DNA from: an uncultured bacterium
GTDB taxonomy: Bacteria > Verrucomicrobiota > Lentisphaeria > Victivallales > UBA1829
Assembly (NCBI GenBank): GCA_900549415.1
Contig: URNX01000045.1
Location: forward strand, 1-25,734
Length of the DNA: 25,734 bases
Direction: 5' to 3'
The notes below the pieces were generated by a model. The model was not told where the DNA came from, ran no database searches, and saw nothing but the letters and a program-made list of their open reading frames with translations. Of this stretch, positions 14,339-22,495 are shown one piece after another. Positions within the stretch are counted from its first letter, which is position 1. The number at the start of each line of letters is the position of its first letter. Made by a program: the position numbers and the translations under genes.

Positions 14339-14719
14339 TTATTCCTCCTCTTCCTGCGGTTCCTCCGCATCCTCAATCTCGCGAACCACGATGTTGACGC
14401 GTCCGACCTTCAGTCCGGTCAGACGCGTGATCTCGTCTGCAATCGCCGTCTGCACGGCGGCTGCGACCTGGGGAAGCGAAACCCCGTAATACAGATTGAC
14501 GGAGACTTCCACGGAGACGGAGGACGGACCCATTTCCACGACGATGGAGCGGTCATGGATTTTTTTGCTTCCGACCATTTCGGCGATATTGTCAACAAAG
14601 CTGCTTCCGGAGATCTTGGAGACTCCTTCGACCGAACACGCCATTCTGCGCACGATCGTTGCAATCACATTTTCGTGAATCCGGACCGAGCCCTTGGTTG
14701 CGCTGTAAATCTCATTCAT
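14339..14719 (-). CDS. Asp23/Gls24 family envelope stress protein (copy 1)
   Basis: 126 residues, a single Asp23 domain: GSVRIHENVIATIVRRMACSVEGVSKI, then SVEVSVNLYYGVSLPQVAAAVQ and VGRVNIVVREIED, ending in an acidic tail. It follows accC by 26 nt behind GGAG. The order accB-accC-Asp23 is the same as in Bacillus (accB-accC-yqhY), where the Asp23-type protein has been linked to acetyl-CoA carboxylase activity, so a similar link is plausible here. Confidence 0.9.
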   Translation of the reverse strand: MNEIYSATKGSVRIHENVIATIVRRMACSVEGVSKISGSSFVDNIAEMVGSKKIHDRSIVVEMGPSSVSVEVSVNLYYGVSLPQVAAAVQTAIADEITRLTGLKVGRVNIVVREIEDAEEPQEEEE

Positions 14720-14745
14720 GTTTTTTCTCCATCCCTGTTCGGGGA

Positions 14746-16119
14746 TCAGTTGTTCTCTTTGGTCTTTTCAAAACTGCCGTTTTTCATGACCCGTTCAATG
14801 AAGCCGGTGTCATAACGGCCCTCGGTGAATTCCTTCGTTCCGGTGATGAACAGATCGAACGGAATCGTGGTCGCGATTCCCTCGATGATGTACTCCTGGA
14901 GTGCGCGGCGGCATTTCGCAATGGCATCGGCGCGGTCATCGCCGTGAACAATCAGCTTGGCAATCATGCTGTCGTAGTACGGCGGAATCGTATAGCCGCA
15001 GTAGGCATGGGAATCGACGCGCACGCCGTAACCGCCCGGAGCGGAATAGAATTTGATTTTGCCCGGACACGGCGCAAAGTTGCGGTACGGGTCTTCCGCA
15101 TTGATGCGGCATTCAATCGCGTGACCGCGCGGGACTATCTGCTTCTGCGTGTAGCTGAGCTTGAGTCCGGCGGCAATGCGGATCTGTTCCTTGATGATGT
15201 CCACGCCCGTCACCATTTCGGAAACCGGGTGTTCGACCTGGACGCGGGTGTTCATTTCCATGAAATAGAACTGCTCCTTCGGTCCGAGAAGGAATTCGAT
15301 GGTTCCGGCGCTGACGTATTTGACCGCCTTCGCCGCCTTGATCGCCGCCTCGCCCAGCTTCTTGCGGAGCGCGGGGGAGATGGACGGGGACGGGGACTCC
15401 TCGATCAGCTTCTGGTGACGGCGCTGCATGCTGCAGTCGCGCTCGCCGAGCTGGAGGACATTGCCGAAGGTATCCGCGAGAATCTGAACTTCGATGTGTT
15501 TCGGGTTCTCGATGAATTTTTCGATGTAGACGTCGCCGTTGCCGAAAGCCTTTTCCGCTTCGGTTTTCGCGGAGTGGAATCCCTGAATGAGGCTGGCGTC
15601 ATTGTGGGCGATACGCATGCCGCGTCCGCCGCCGCCCGCCGAAGCCTTGATGATAACCGGGTATTCGAGTTTGCGGGCAATGACAAGCGCCTCTTCTTCG
15701 GTTTCGATCACGCCGCCGGAGCCGGGGGTAATGGGAACGCCGGCCTTGCGCATGGTGTCACGGGCGCAGGCTTTGTCGCCCATCGCGCGCATCTGTTCCG
15801 GCGTGGGCCCGATAAAGGTGATGTTGCAGCTTTTGCAGATTTCCGCGAAGTGAACGTTCTCCGCAAGGAACCCGTATCCGGGGTGAATGGCGTCGACATC
15901 GCAGATCTCAGCGACGGAGATGATGCGGTCGATCAGCAGGTAGCTGTCGCTCGACTGCGCGGGACCGATGCACACCGCCTGATCGGCGAATTTGACGGGC
16001 AGACTGTCTTCATCCGCTTTGGAGTAGACGAGGACGGATTTGATGCCCATCTCTTTGCACGCGCGGATGATCCGCAGGGCGATTTCGCCACGGTTGGCGA
16101 TCAAGATCTTGTTAAACAT
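14746..16119 (-). CDS. accC: Acetyl-CoA carboxylase, biotin carboxylase subunit
   Basis: 457 residues, matching the family (~450). It carboxylates biotin on AccB using ATP and bicarbonate, the first half-reaction of malonyl-CoA formation for fatty acids; cytoplasmic. Visible motifs are NKILIANRGEIALRIIRA at the N-terminus, HPGYGFLAEN (79-88), the ATP-grasp glycine loop GGGGRGMR (162-169), GERDCSMQRRHQKLIEE, and the active-site strand FMEMNTRVQVEHPVSEM. All key regions are intact. It starts 29 nt after accB behind AGGAG. The carboxyltransferase subunits (accA, accD) are not in the window. Confidence 0.97.
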   Translation of the reverse strand: MFNKILIANRGEIALRIIRACKEMGIKSVLVYSKADEDSLPVKFADQAVCIGPAQSSDSYLLIDRIISVAEICDVDAIHPGYGFLAENVHFAEICKSCNITFIGPTPEQMRAMGDKACARDTMRKAGVPITPGSGGVIETEEEALVIARKLEYPVIIKASAGGGGRGMRIAHNDASLIQGFHSAKTEAEKAFGNGDVYIEKFIENPKHIEVQILADTFGNVLQLGERDCSMQRRHQKLIEESPSPSISPALRKKLGEAAIKAAKAVKYVSAGTIEFLLGPKEQFYFMEMNTRVQVEHPVSEMVTGVDIIKEQIRIAAGLKLSYTQKQIVPRGHAIECRINAEDPYRNFAPCPGKIKFYSAPGGYGVRVDSHAYCGYTIPPYYDSMIAKLIVHGDDRADAIAKCRRALQEYIIEGIATTIPFDLFITGTKEFTEGRYDTGFIERVMKNGSFEKTKENN

Positions 16120-16148
16120 GGAAACACTCCTGGGGCACAGAGCCGCGA

Positions 16149-16622
16149 TTATTCAATGACAAAAAGCGGCTGTCCGTATTCGACGGGCTGTCCGTTCTCC
16201 GCGAGAATTTCTTTGATGACGCCGGACTTTTCGGCTTTGATTTCGTTCATGACCTTCATGGCCTCGATGATGCAGACCGTGGTATCGGGTTCGACTTTGG
16301 AACCGATCTTGACGAAAGCATCGACACCCGGAGCGGAGGAACGGTAGAAAGTTCCGACGATCGGGGAGTCAATCGTCTCTCCAGCAGGAGCGGCGGCGGG
16401 AGCCGGAGCCGCGGCAGGTGCAGCAGCCGGAGCAGGAGCGGCAGCCGGAGCCGCGGCAGGCGCAGCAGCGACAACAGGGGAAAGGGTCTGCGCGATAATC
16501 GGATTCGCATTCTGTCCGCCGCGCTTGATGCAGAGGTGCATGTCTTCCGCTTCGATCTTGAACTCCGTCAGATCATTCTCGGACATCAGCTTGACGATGG
16601 TTTTGATTTCTTCGATTTTCAT
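16149..16622 (-). CDS. accB: Acetyl-CoA carboxylase biotin carboxyl carrier protein
   Basis: 157 residues. An N-terminal helical domain (1-45) is followed by an Ala-Pro-rich linker (about 50-80), then the biotinyl domain with EAMKVMNEI, in which K123 is the expected biotinylated lysine. It carries carboxybiotin between AccC and the carboxyltransferase. The linker is encoded by a near-perfect tandem repeat of 14 codons (see repeat entry). AGAGAGG precedes the start, 39 nt after aroQ. Confidence 0.96.
   Translation of the reverse strand: MKIEEIKTIVKLMSENDLTEFKIEAEDMHLCIKRGGQNANPIIAQTLSPVVAAAPAAAPAAAPAPAAAPAAAPAPAAAPAGETIDSPIVGTFYRSSAPGVDAFVKIGSKVEPDTTVCIIEAMKVMNEIKAEKSGVIKEILAENGQPVEYGQPLFVIE
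16401..16468 (-). repeat. Tandem 42-bp-period repeat in the accB linker
   Basis: The 26 bases at 16401-16426 recur at 16443-16468 with one mismatch, an offset of 42 bp or 14 codons. The repeat encodes the Ala-Pro linker and keeps the frame, so slipped-strand changes would alter linker length only. Confidence 0.8.
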
Positions 16623-16661
16623 TTAAAAGCCTCTCTTTTCCGCGTGCGGCGTTGCGCCGGG

Positions 16662-17117
16662 TTACCGCGGGTTCTCTTTCCTGCACTCAAGACGACGGAC
16701 CAGCGCGCGGAACGCCCATTCATAGCCGTCCGCTCCCAGGCCCACGATCTGGCCCACACACACCGGCGCCGTCAACGATCTGTGACGAAACTCTTCGCGT
16801 GTATGGATGTTGCTGATATGTACTTCGACCGCCGGAAGCCGTACCGCCTCCAGCGCATCGCGGACGGCCACGCTCGTGTGAGTGTAAGCCGCCGGGTTGA
16901 TCACTATTCCATCGGTCCCGTTGAAAAGCGTCTCGCCGATATGATCGACCAGCGCACCTTCGCTGTTGCTCTGGAAAAAGTCCATCTCCACACCCAACTC
17001 TTCCGCGACTTTGCGAAGGCGAGCCTCTATCTCCGTCAGAGTGACGGTTCCGTAGACTTCCACCTTCCGGCGTCCCAGAAGATTCAGGTTAGGTCCATTG
17101 ATAACTGATATTTTCAT
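16662..17117 (-). CDS. aroQ: Type II 3-dehydroquinate dehydratase
   Basis: 151 residues, the normal size. It dehydrates 3-dehydroquinate to 3-dehydroshikimate in the shikimate pathway; type II enzymes are dodecamers in the cytoplasm. Motifs: GPNLNLLGRR (8-17), EVYG with catalytic Tyr22, FFQSNSEGALVDHI (48-60), INPAAYTHTSVAVRDAL (73-89) and EVHISNIHTREEFRHRS with His100. The ATG is only 8 nt after the predicted -10 and has no Shine-Dalgarno, suggesting a leaderless or nearly leaderless mRNA. It heads the acc operon, an order also known from Bacillus (aroQ near accBC). Confidence 0.96.
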   Translation of the reverse strand: MKISVINGPNLNLLGRRKVEVYGTVTLTEIEARLRKVAEELGVEMDFFQSNSEGALVDHIGETLFNGTDGIVINPAAYTHTSVAVRDALEAVRLPAVEVHISNIHTREEFRHRSLTAPVCVGQIVGLGADGYEWAFRALVRRLECRKENPR

Positions 17118-17125
17118 AATGGCTT

Positions 17126-17154
17126 AATATACTGCTCATTTTCAAGAAACGCAA
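17126..17154 (-). promoter_or_regulatory. Promoter of the aroQ-acc-asp23 operon
   Basis: On the minus strand, TTGCGT (17149-17154), a 17-bp spacer and TATATT (17126-17131). The expected start is about 17119, two bases before the aroQ ATG. Confidence 0.55.
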
Positions 17155-17184
17155 ATTTTTTTTTCATTCCGGACCCTTTCTTCG

Positions 17185-17212
17185 TTGATTTTTCTGCATT
17201 TACGTGTATCTT
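17185..17212 (+). promoter_or_regulatory. Promoter of the ttcA-like gene
   Basis: TTGATT (17185-17190), a 16-bp spacer and TATCTT (17207-17212), predicting a start near 17219 and a short leader with AGAGG before the ATG. Divergent from the aroQ promoter. Confidence 0.5.
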
Positions 17213-17234
17213 TCCGCCAAAAACAGAGGTTTTT

Positions 17235-17984
17235 ATGGATGTTCTGAACAAAATCTACAAGCTTGCCGGCGCCGCCATCGGCGATTATTCCATGATTCAG
17301 GACGGAGATTCCATCCTCATCGGAGTCTCCGGCGGCAAAGACAGCATGCTCCTTCTGCATGTGCTCGCACGCCTTCAGAAACGCGCTCCCGTTAAATTTT
17401 CCCTCACCGCAGTAACCTTCGACCCCGGGTTCCCGGGCTTCGATGCGGAAGGCACAAAAGGGTTCTGCGACTCCCTCGGCGTGCCGCACCATACAGTCAA
17501 ACTCAACGTCCAGAGCGTCATCGAGCGAACCGGCACCAACACGCGCCCCTGCATTCTCTGCTCGCGCCTGCGCCGCGGAAACCTCTACGCCCTCGCGAAA
17601 AAACTCGGATGCACCAAACTTGCGCTCGGACAGCATCTCGACGACATTGCAGTTTCGTTTCTCATCAGCCTCTGCCGCGGCGGCGGCCTGACCACCATGG
17701 GGCCGAACGTTCCCTCCGACGATGCCGCAGTCCGCATCATCCGTCCCTTCGCCTACGTGGAAGAGAAACTGACCATCGAGGCCGCAAAGATGCTTGAAAT
17801 TCCTCCGCGCGGCGAATGCATTTACAAACAGCAGCTTGAGGAATCCGGCGACCGCGCCTACTTCAAACGCCAGCTCCGCGAAATGGAGCGTCACATTCCG
17901 AACCTGCTCCCGAACATTCTCCACTCGCTCTCCGACGTCCGCCCGCCGTATCTTCTCGACAGACGTTTCATTCAGGATCTTTAA
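17235..17984 (+). CDS. ttcA: TtcA-like tRNA 2-thiolation PP-loop ATPase
   Basis: 249 residues. The PP-loop SGGKDS (32-37) binds ATP to activate the tRNA base. The cluster-binding pair is seen in RPCILCSRLRRG (C106, C109), and C195 (RGECIYKQQ) is a plausible third ligand, as in TtcA, which needs an iron-sulphur cluster to make 2-thiocytidine at tRNA position 32. The loop LGQHLDD (131-137) matches the family LGHHxDD. It is shorter than the Escherichia protein (~310) and the 2-thiocytidine specificity is inferred; related PP-loop thiolases are the alternative. AGAGG precedes the start. A bidirectional terminator follows 5 nt after the stop. Confidence 0.8.
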   Translation: MDVLNKIYKLAGAAIGDYSMIQDGDSILIGVSGGKDSMLLLHVLARLQKRAPVKFSLTAVTFDPGFPGFDAEGTKGFCDSLGVPHHTVKLNVQSVIERTGTNTRPCILCSRLRRGNLYALAKKLGCTKLALGQHLDDIAVSFLISLCRGGGLTTMGPNVPSDDAAVRIIRPFAYVEEKLTIEAAKMLEIPPRGECIYKQQLEESGDRAYFKRQLREMERHIPNLLPNILHSLSDVRPPYLLDRRFIQDL

Positions 17985-17988
17985 AATA

Positions 17989-18030
17989 AAAAACTGCCGG
18001 AAAACCGTTTTCAGGCTCCCGGCAGTTTTT
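17989..18030. terminator. Bidirectional Rho-independent terminator
   Basis: AAAAACTGCCGG (17989-18000) pairs perfectly with CCGGCAGTTTTT (18019-18030) around an 18-nt loop. Both strands have a run of T after the stem, so it serves the ttcA-like gene and the converging GH38-like gene ending at 18050. Confidence 0.93.
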
Positions 18031-18049
18031 CAGAATCCAGCAGGCGTTC

Positions 18050-19939
18050 TCACCACTGATTGAACGCGCGGATACGGAAACGGTACGTCATATTGTCGCC
18101 GAACCACATCGGGAAGTTCGTTCCCCAGATATTGTTGTAAAGATTGAAATGGACTCCGCCCTTCATGTCCGGAATCTTGTTGGTGAAATCCAGCAGAGAC
18201 ATTCTGCCCGGAGCAACCAGCGGAGAATCCAGGTTTTCCACAAGCACGCGCTCGTCGATCACCATATCCTGAATCGCGTGAAGCGTGCGCCCGCCGCGGC
18301 TCACGACGTCGGTCGGGTCGATCCATTCATCCAGCTTCCGGAAACGGTACGAACATTTTGACTTCTGCGGAAGAAGCGAGAACCATGCCGCATGCGGCAG
18401 GCGGTGCGCGACTTTGCCGAACCATTTCAGACGGATCTCCAGCCAGTCCTCTTCATCGGGCAGGATGTAATCAATTTCAATGCGACGGAAAAGCGGGTGT
18501 TCGTTGGTCACGAGCGTAATGCGCTTGCCGTGTCCCCACTCGGTCAGATGAACGTTGGTTTCAAATCCTTCATAACGTTTTTTTTCCGCATCGGCGGGCA
18601 TGTCGGGCTTTGTGAAATCGTGAATCGCCCACCACTCTTCCGGCAGACGCAGATACTGCCAGCGGAAACGCTCGTAGTCATCGCGGTCGAACATTTCGCA
18701 GGTGAACAGCCCCGAATTCTTGAAACGGAAACGGTTCGCCTTCATGTAGATGGTGTCTGCTGTCGCATTCGAGGGATTCAGTTCAATCCGGAAGAATTTG
18801 TTTTCGAACACGAGATCGTGCGTGACATTGCGTTTGAGGTAAAGGTCTTCCGCCGGACGCAGGCGGTTCAGAGCGCGGATGGCCTCCGCGGCCTTGTCGT
18901 TCGGAAGAGTGAGCACCGCATTCTTGAGGAATTTGCGGCGTTCGCGCCAGGAGGAAGCGAACTTGCGCGCGGATTCGCAGTGGAAATCCTTCGGATCCCA
19001 GAGTTCCGGCTCAATGAAATGAGTCTTCTCGTCCAGTCCCCACGTGTGTTCGGTGGTAAGAAGAAGACCGCGCTGAAACTCCTCGATTTCGGGTGTGTTG
19101 TCCCAGTTTCTGCGCAGACGGAGCAGTTCGCGCAGATCGGCGACCTTTTTCGGATCGGTGCCGACGCCGTGAATCCAGGTGTCGCCGATTTCTTTGGTAA
19201 AAACGGGATATTTGTCTTTGCGTTTGAGCAAAGCGTTCGCGAGATCGTCGAGCGTTGCGCTCTGAACTTCCGCATCGGGATATTGCGCAAGGATTTCCTT
19301 GACCTGCTTCGGCGTGTGCGGTCCCAGATTGTCGCCTGTCATGCAGATAACATATTCCTCATCACCAACCATGAGCGATGCGCCGTACTCCTTCTGATAG
19401 ACAACCAGGATTTCGTTTCCGCGCGCATCCCGCCAGCGGAAGACCGGGGGAACGTCGGGCATGGCGGAGGCGGAATTGATACCGATATGCAGCATTTTGA
19501 TTCCGGCGTCAACCAGCGGGGCGATGATTCCGCGCGTATGTCCCGGAACGTCGGTAAGCTTTGCCGCGACGGTGTGTTTTTTGAATTTTTTGTCAAGCCG
19601 GGCGGAGATGGAGAGACCGAAACGGTAAAGCGCGTCGTCCGCAAGCTCGCTGTGCATGGTGAACGGGAGGGCGTGCCAGACGATGTCTCCGCGTCTGACG
19701 GCCTCTTCAAGCCGCTTTTTCGCCTCCTCGTCCGCGGAGCGCAGGTACTCGGAAACGAGCCAGGAACCGACCGTCCAGCGGTAGCGGAAATCGCCTGTCC
19801 GGACGCTGTGGCGGAAATATTCCGCCGTCTTGATTGCATCGCGGATGAAGCACTTGAAATATTTGTGAACGACATTCGCAGCCATATCGGTGAAGCCGAT
19901 GTCGAGATGTGTTTTGAAAATGATGTTGACTTTTCTCAT
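18050..19939 (-). CDS. GH38-like (DUF5054-type) glycoside hydrolase
   Basis: 629 residues from the ATG at 19939, whose sequence MRKVNIIFKTHLDIGFTD matches the start of the family; the frame runs on upstream into the preceding gene but with no family features. GH38-type metal-site motifs are present: H11-x-D13 in THLDIGFTD, and D130-x-x-G-H134 in KLTDVPGHT, where D130 corresponds to the GH38 nucleophile position. The C-terminal half is beta-rich. GH38 enzymes are Zn-dependent alpha-mannosidases, but DUF5054-type relatives have no firmly known substrate. No signal peptide, so probably cytoplasmic. It follows the Gfo/Idh gene after 104 nt containing its own candidate promoter, and ends at a bidirectional terminator. 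Confidence 0.75.
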   Translation of the reverse strand: MRKVNIIFKTHLDIGFTDMAANVVHKYFKCFIRDAIKTAEYFRHSVRTGDFRYRWTVGSWLVSEYLRSADEEAKKRLEEAVRRGDIVWHALPFTMHSELADDALYRFGLSISARLDKKFKKHTVAAKLTDVPGHTRGIIAPLVDAGIKMLHIGINSASAMPDVPPVFRWRDARGNEILVVYQKEYGASLMVGDEEYVICMTGDNLGPHTPKQVKEILAQYPDAEVQSATLDDLANALLKRKDKYPVFTKEIGDTWIHGVGTDPKKVADLRELLRLRRNWDNTPEIEEFQRGLLLTTEHTWGLDEKTHFIEPELWDPKDFHCESARKFASSWRERRKFLKNAVLTLPNDKAAEAIRALNRLRPAEDLYLKRNVTHDLVFENKFFRIELNPSNATADTIYMKANRFRFKNSGLFTCEMFDRDDYERFRWQYLRLPEEWWAIHDFTKPDMPADAEKKRYEGFETNVHLTEWGHGKRITLVTNEHPLFRRIEIDYILPDEEDWLEIRLKWFGKVAHRLPHAAWFSLLPQKSKCSYRFRKLDEWIDPTDVVSRGGRTLHAIQDMVIDERVLVENLDSPLVAPGRMSLLDFTNKIPDMKGGVHFNLYNNIWGTNFPMWFGDNMTYRFRIRAFNQW

Positions 19940-19954
19940 CTTTCTGAAGCCTTT

Positions 19955-20008
19955 CCCGTCTGAAATATATTTGACGGGTAATCTATCATAGGAACATTTG
20001 ATTTTCAA
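19955..20008 (-). promoter_or_regulatory. Internal promoter and palindrome before the GH38-like gene
   Basis: On the minus strand, TTGAAA (20003-20008), a 17-bp spacer and TAGATT (19980-19985). Just downstream, CCCGTC (19955-19960) and GACGGG (19973-19978) form a 24-bp dyad whose centre contains the self-complementary AAATATATTT. It spans the predicted transcription start, the usual place for a repressor operator; it could also fold as a hairpin in the mRNA leader. Confidence 0.5.
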
Positions 20009-20043
20009 ATCCCGAACCGAAGTTTTCCGGAAATCCCGTGCAT

Positions 20044-21180
20044 TCAGCGGATCTCTCCCTGAACAGGCAGTGTTCCGTTCAGGAAACACTCGTCGAAAAC
20101 CTGAGCGACATTTTTCAGAACATACACTCCATCCGTTTCCCGCCGGACAGCATTGACGGGAACCGGAGTCAGCGTTCCGGAGAGCAGTTCCATGCAGTTC
20201 GTATGCTCCAGCGCAACGGAAAGCGGACACAGGAAAACCGGTTCTCCCTCCAGACGGTCTGCCACATCGAGAAACATGCAGCCGCGCGGCTCCTCAACAC
20301 ATCCCGAATGTAGAACGGCGCCATCTTGGGAACGGATGTTCCAGCCGTGATCGGCGCACCAGTAAACAGCCCCGCGTTCACATTCAATCCGGATCGCCGG
20401 ATTGCGGTTCACGTCGGTCGAGTGCGTCAGAAATGTGTAAATATCGACACTGTTTTCCGTTTTGAAATGCAGTGCGCAGGTATCAAACGTTTCAATCTCC
20501 GGACGGGCCCGGAGAAGCATCCCCTCCACCGAGACCGCACGGGCGGATTCCCCGAAACGAACGCCGGAAAAGAACAGCTCCAGATTCAGATAATGCGCGA
20601 ATGCATTGTTGACGGGCGAATCAAATACCGGAGTTCCATCCGCGGCAAAACGCCGCCCCGCCCAGTTATTGCGGGAATAGTACTGATCCCCGCGCGGCCA
20701 GGTTCCTTTGCAGAACGCTTTCCGCACCGCGCCGAGCCGCCCGGTCACGAGCAGATTCTTGATAAACTGAACTTCACGCGCATAAATGTGCTGAAAACCG
20801 ACCGCAGCGAATTTCCCGCTCTTCCGTTCGGCGTCCATCATCCGCCGGACCGCCGCGACGGAGCCGGCGGCCGGCTTTTCCACAAGGACGTTCGCCCCGC
20901 TCTCCAATGCCTGAACGGTCATGGATTCATGGCTCGCTATTCCAGTCGGAATGCAGACAAGATCCAGTTTTCCCCGCTCAGCCTCGAACATGGCTTCCGC
21001 GGAAGAGTAGATACGCGTACCCAGACGCTTCAACGCGGCAAGCTGACCGGGTACCTGGTCGGGATTGATTACAGCCGCAGCGCAGAAATCAGCTCTTCCC
21101 GATTCAACCAGGCGCATCACCTGTTCAAAATGAATCACTCCGTAACCGGAGATTCCGACTTGTCCGATTCTGATTTTCAT
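20044..21180 (-). CDS. Gfo/Idh/MocA-family NAD(P)-dependent oxidoreductase
   Basis: 378 residues. The Rossmann dinucleotide motif GQVGISGYG (6-14) opens the protein, followed by the family sequence VLVEKPAAGSV, where the Lys of EKP is catalytic. The C-terminal half is the usual substrate-binding and oligomerisation domain. These enzymes oxidise or reduce sugars, inositols or sugar derivatives, sometimes in glycoside cleavage by redox chemistry. No signal peptide, so cytoplasmic. Strong AAGGAG precedes the start, 9 nt after the esterase gene. In this operon it probably processes a sugar freed from the polymer. The exact substrate is unknown. Confidence 0.9.
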   Translation of the reverse strand: MKIRIGQVGISGYGVIHFEQVMRLVESGRADFCAAAVINPDQVPGQLAALKRLGTRIYSSAEAMFEAERGKLDLVCIPTGIASHESMTVQALESGANVLVEKPAAGSVAAVRRMMDAERKSGKFAAVGFQHIYAREVQFIKNLLVTGRLGAVRKAFCKGTWPRGDQYYSRNNWAGRRFAADGTPVFDSPVNNAFAHYLNLELFFSGVRFGESARAVSVEGMLLRARPEIETFDTCALHFKTENSVDIYTFLTHSTDVNRNPAIRIECERGAVYWCADHGWNIRSQDGAVLHSGCVEEPRGCMFLDVADRLEGEPVFLCPLSVALEHTNCMELLSGTLTPVPVNAVRRETDGVYVLKNVAQVFDECFLNGTLPVQGEIR

Positions 21181-21189
21181 AAAGTCTCC

Positions 21190-22485
21190 TTAAAAATCCT
21201 TTTTCAACGCCCGACGGATAATTTCGTCCCGGCGCGCCAGAGCTTCCCCGAAAGGGGCGTCATGGCCGCCCGCCGGAGTCGTCTGAATATGCTTTACCGT
21301 TCCCGGCGGAAGATTGTTGTATGCGGCGAAAACAGAATTCGGCGAACAGGTGAAGTCGATGAACCCGACGGCAAAGAACACCTCGCAGCGAATCCGTTTT
21401 GCGAAACAGGAGTTGTCAAAATACTTTGCAGCCTCAAATACCTGACGGTCTACTGCGCCGGGCTTCCGGCTGTTGACCAGGAACGGCCATCCGGGCATCC
21501 GCCCGGCAAGCCGTCCGGCATGATCCCCCATGGCAGGAACAGCCGCAAGGCAGAATGTCACCTGCGGATCAAGCGCCGCCGCGGCGATTGCCTGACCACC
21601 ACCCTGACTGACTCCGCTCACAATCAGTGTCCGCCCGTCCCATTCGGGCAGACTCTTCACATAATCAAGCGCCCGCATCGCACGGAGATACATCTCCTTA
21701 AAGTAAAATGCATCGCGGTCCCTCTTCCCGGCATGGCGATACCCCTTGAGTTCACCTTCATTCAACGCTTTGTAATAGCTCCACGGCTGCCCGTTGAGAA
21801 TTCCATGAGCATTGACGTCGAACACGATATGCGTGGAACCACCTTTGAGGTCCTTGTGCGCTCCATGCACGCCCGCGCCATGAAACGACACCTCCGCGGG
21901 AAGCGAACCGGGCCTGGCGTTTGCAGGCATCGCAAGATATCCCGAAACCGGCTTTGCTCCCGCGCATTTCACCTGAACATCCCAGCAGCCGACCCGTCCG
22001 CGACACTCCGGAGGAACATCGACTTCCCGCCGAATCGCTTCAAGCGGAACCCGGTTCAGAAGGGACCTTTGCTTTTCCCAGAACGCGTCAAAATCCTCCG
22101 GTTCCGGTGCAGATTCCGTAATTTCATCCGGAGCAACCATTGCTCCGGATGCCGCGCGCACCGCGGTTTTCCCGTCCGGGGCAAGCGCGGAAACTTCCAG
22201 TGCCAGCCACCCGGGCTTTCGCAAAGTCTCTTTGACAACGAGCGGCGAACCGGATACGGTCTCCCGGCTGCGCTCCCAGTCACCGTTCCGCGCAATCCTC
22301 CAGCGCAGCTTGACTCCCGGAACCGCCGCGCCGTCTTTCAGAAGCTCAGCCGTAAATACAACTGTTTCTCCAAGATGGTAAATTGCATCCGGTCTGTCGG
22401 TTTTCAGATTCACGACCAGCTCTCCGGCCGAAACAGAGCCGAAACAGAGAGCCAGAAAAATGCGGAAGAACTTGAACATGCTCAT
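21190..22485 (-). CDS. Secreted CE7-type acetyl xylan esterase/deacetylase
   Basis: 431 residues: signal peptide (1-20, cleaved near SVSA), an Ig-like N-terminal domain (about 22-120), then an alpha/beta hydrolase of the acetyl xylan esterase/cephalosporin deacetylase type. The catalytic triad is visible as S293 in GVSQGGGQ, D377 in GFIDFTCSPNS and H408 in AGGHDAP. CE7 enzymes usually have ~320 residues without the extra domain. It should remove acetyl groups from sugars or polysaccharides outside the cytoplasm. An alternative start 6 nt in (22479) is possible, but GAGG is better spaced for 22485. It follows the lyase by 10 nt. Confidence 0.9.
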   Translation of the reverse strand: MSMFKFFRIFLALCFGSVSAGELVVNLKTDRPDAIYHLGETVVFTAELLKDGAAVPGVKLRWRIARNGDWERSRETVSGSPLVVKETLRKPGWLALEVSALAPDGKTAVRAASGAMVAPDEITESAPEPEDFDAFWEKQRSLLNRVPLEAIRREVDVPPECRGRVGCWDVQVKCAGAKPVSGYLAMPANARPGSLPAEVSFHGAGVHGAHKDLKGGSTHIVFDVNAHGILNGQPWSYYKALNEGELKGYRHAGKRDRDAFYFKEMYLRAMRALDYVKSLPEWDGRTLIVSGVSQGGGQAIAAAALDPQVTFCLAAVPAMGDHAGRLAGRMPGWPFLVNSRKPGAVDRQVFEAAKYFDNSCFAKRIRCEVFFAVGFIDFTCSPNSVFAAYNNLPPGTVKHIQTTPAGGHDAPFGEALARRDEIIRRALKKDF

Positions 22486-22495
22486 TCTTTCCTCT

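Noticed and set aside
14659..16347. 562-residue plus-strand open frame opposite accC and accB
   Set aside because: It is antisense to two unmistakable genes, has no family motif and the long frame follows from the codon bias of the real genes.
18392..19963. 523-residue plus-strand open frame opposite the GH38-like gene
   Set aside because: Composition is that of an antisense shadow; the minus-strand protein has GH38 motifs, Shine-Dalgarno-led neighbours and operon context.
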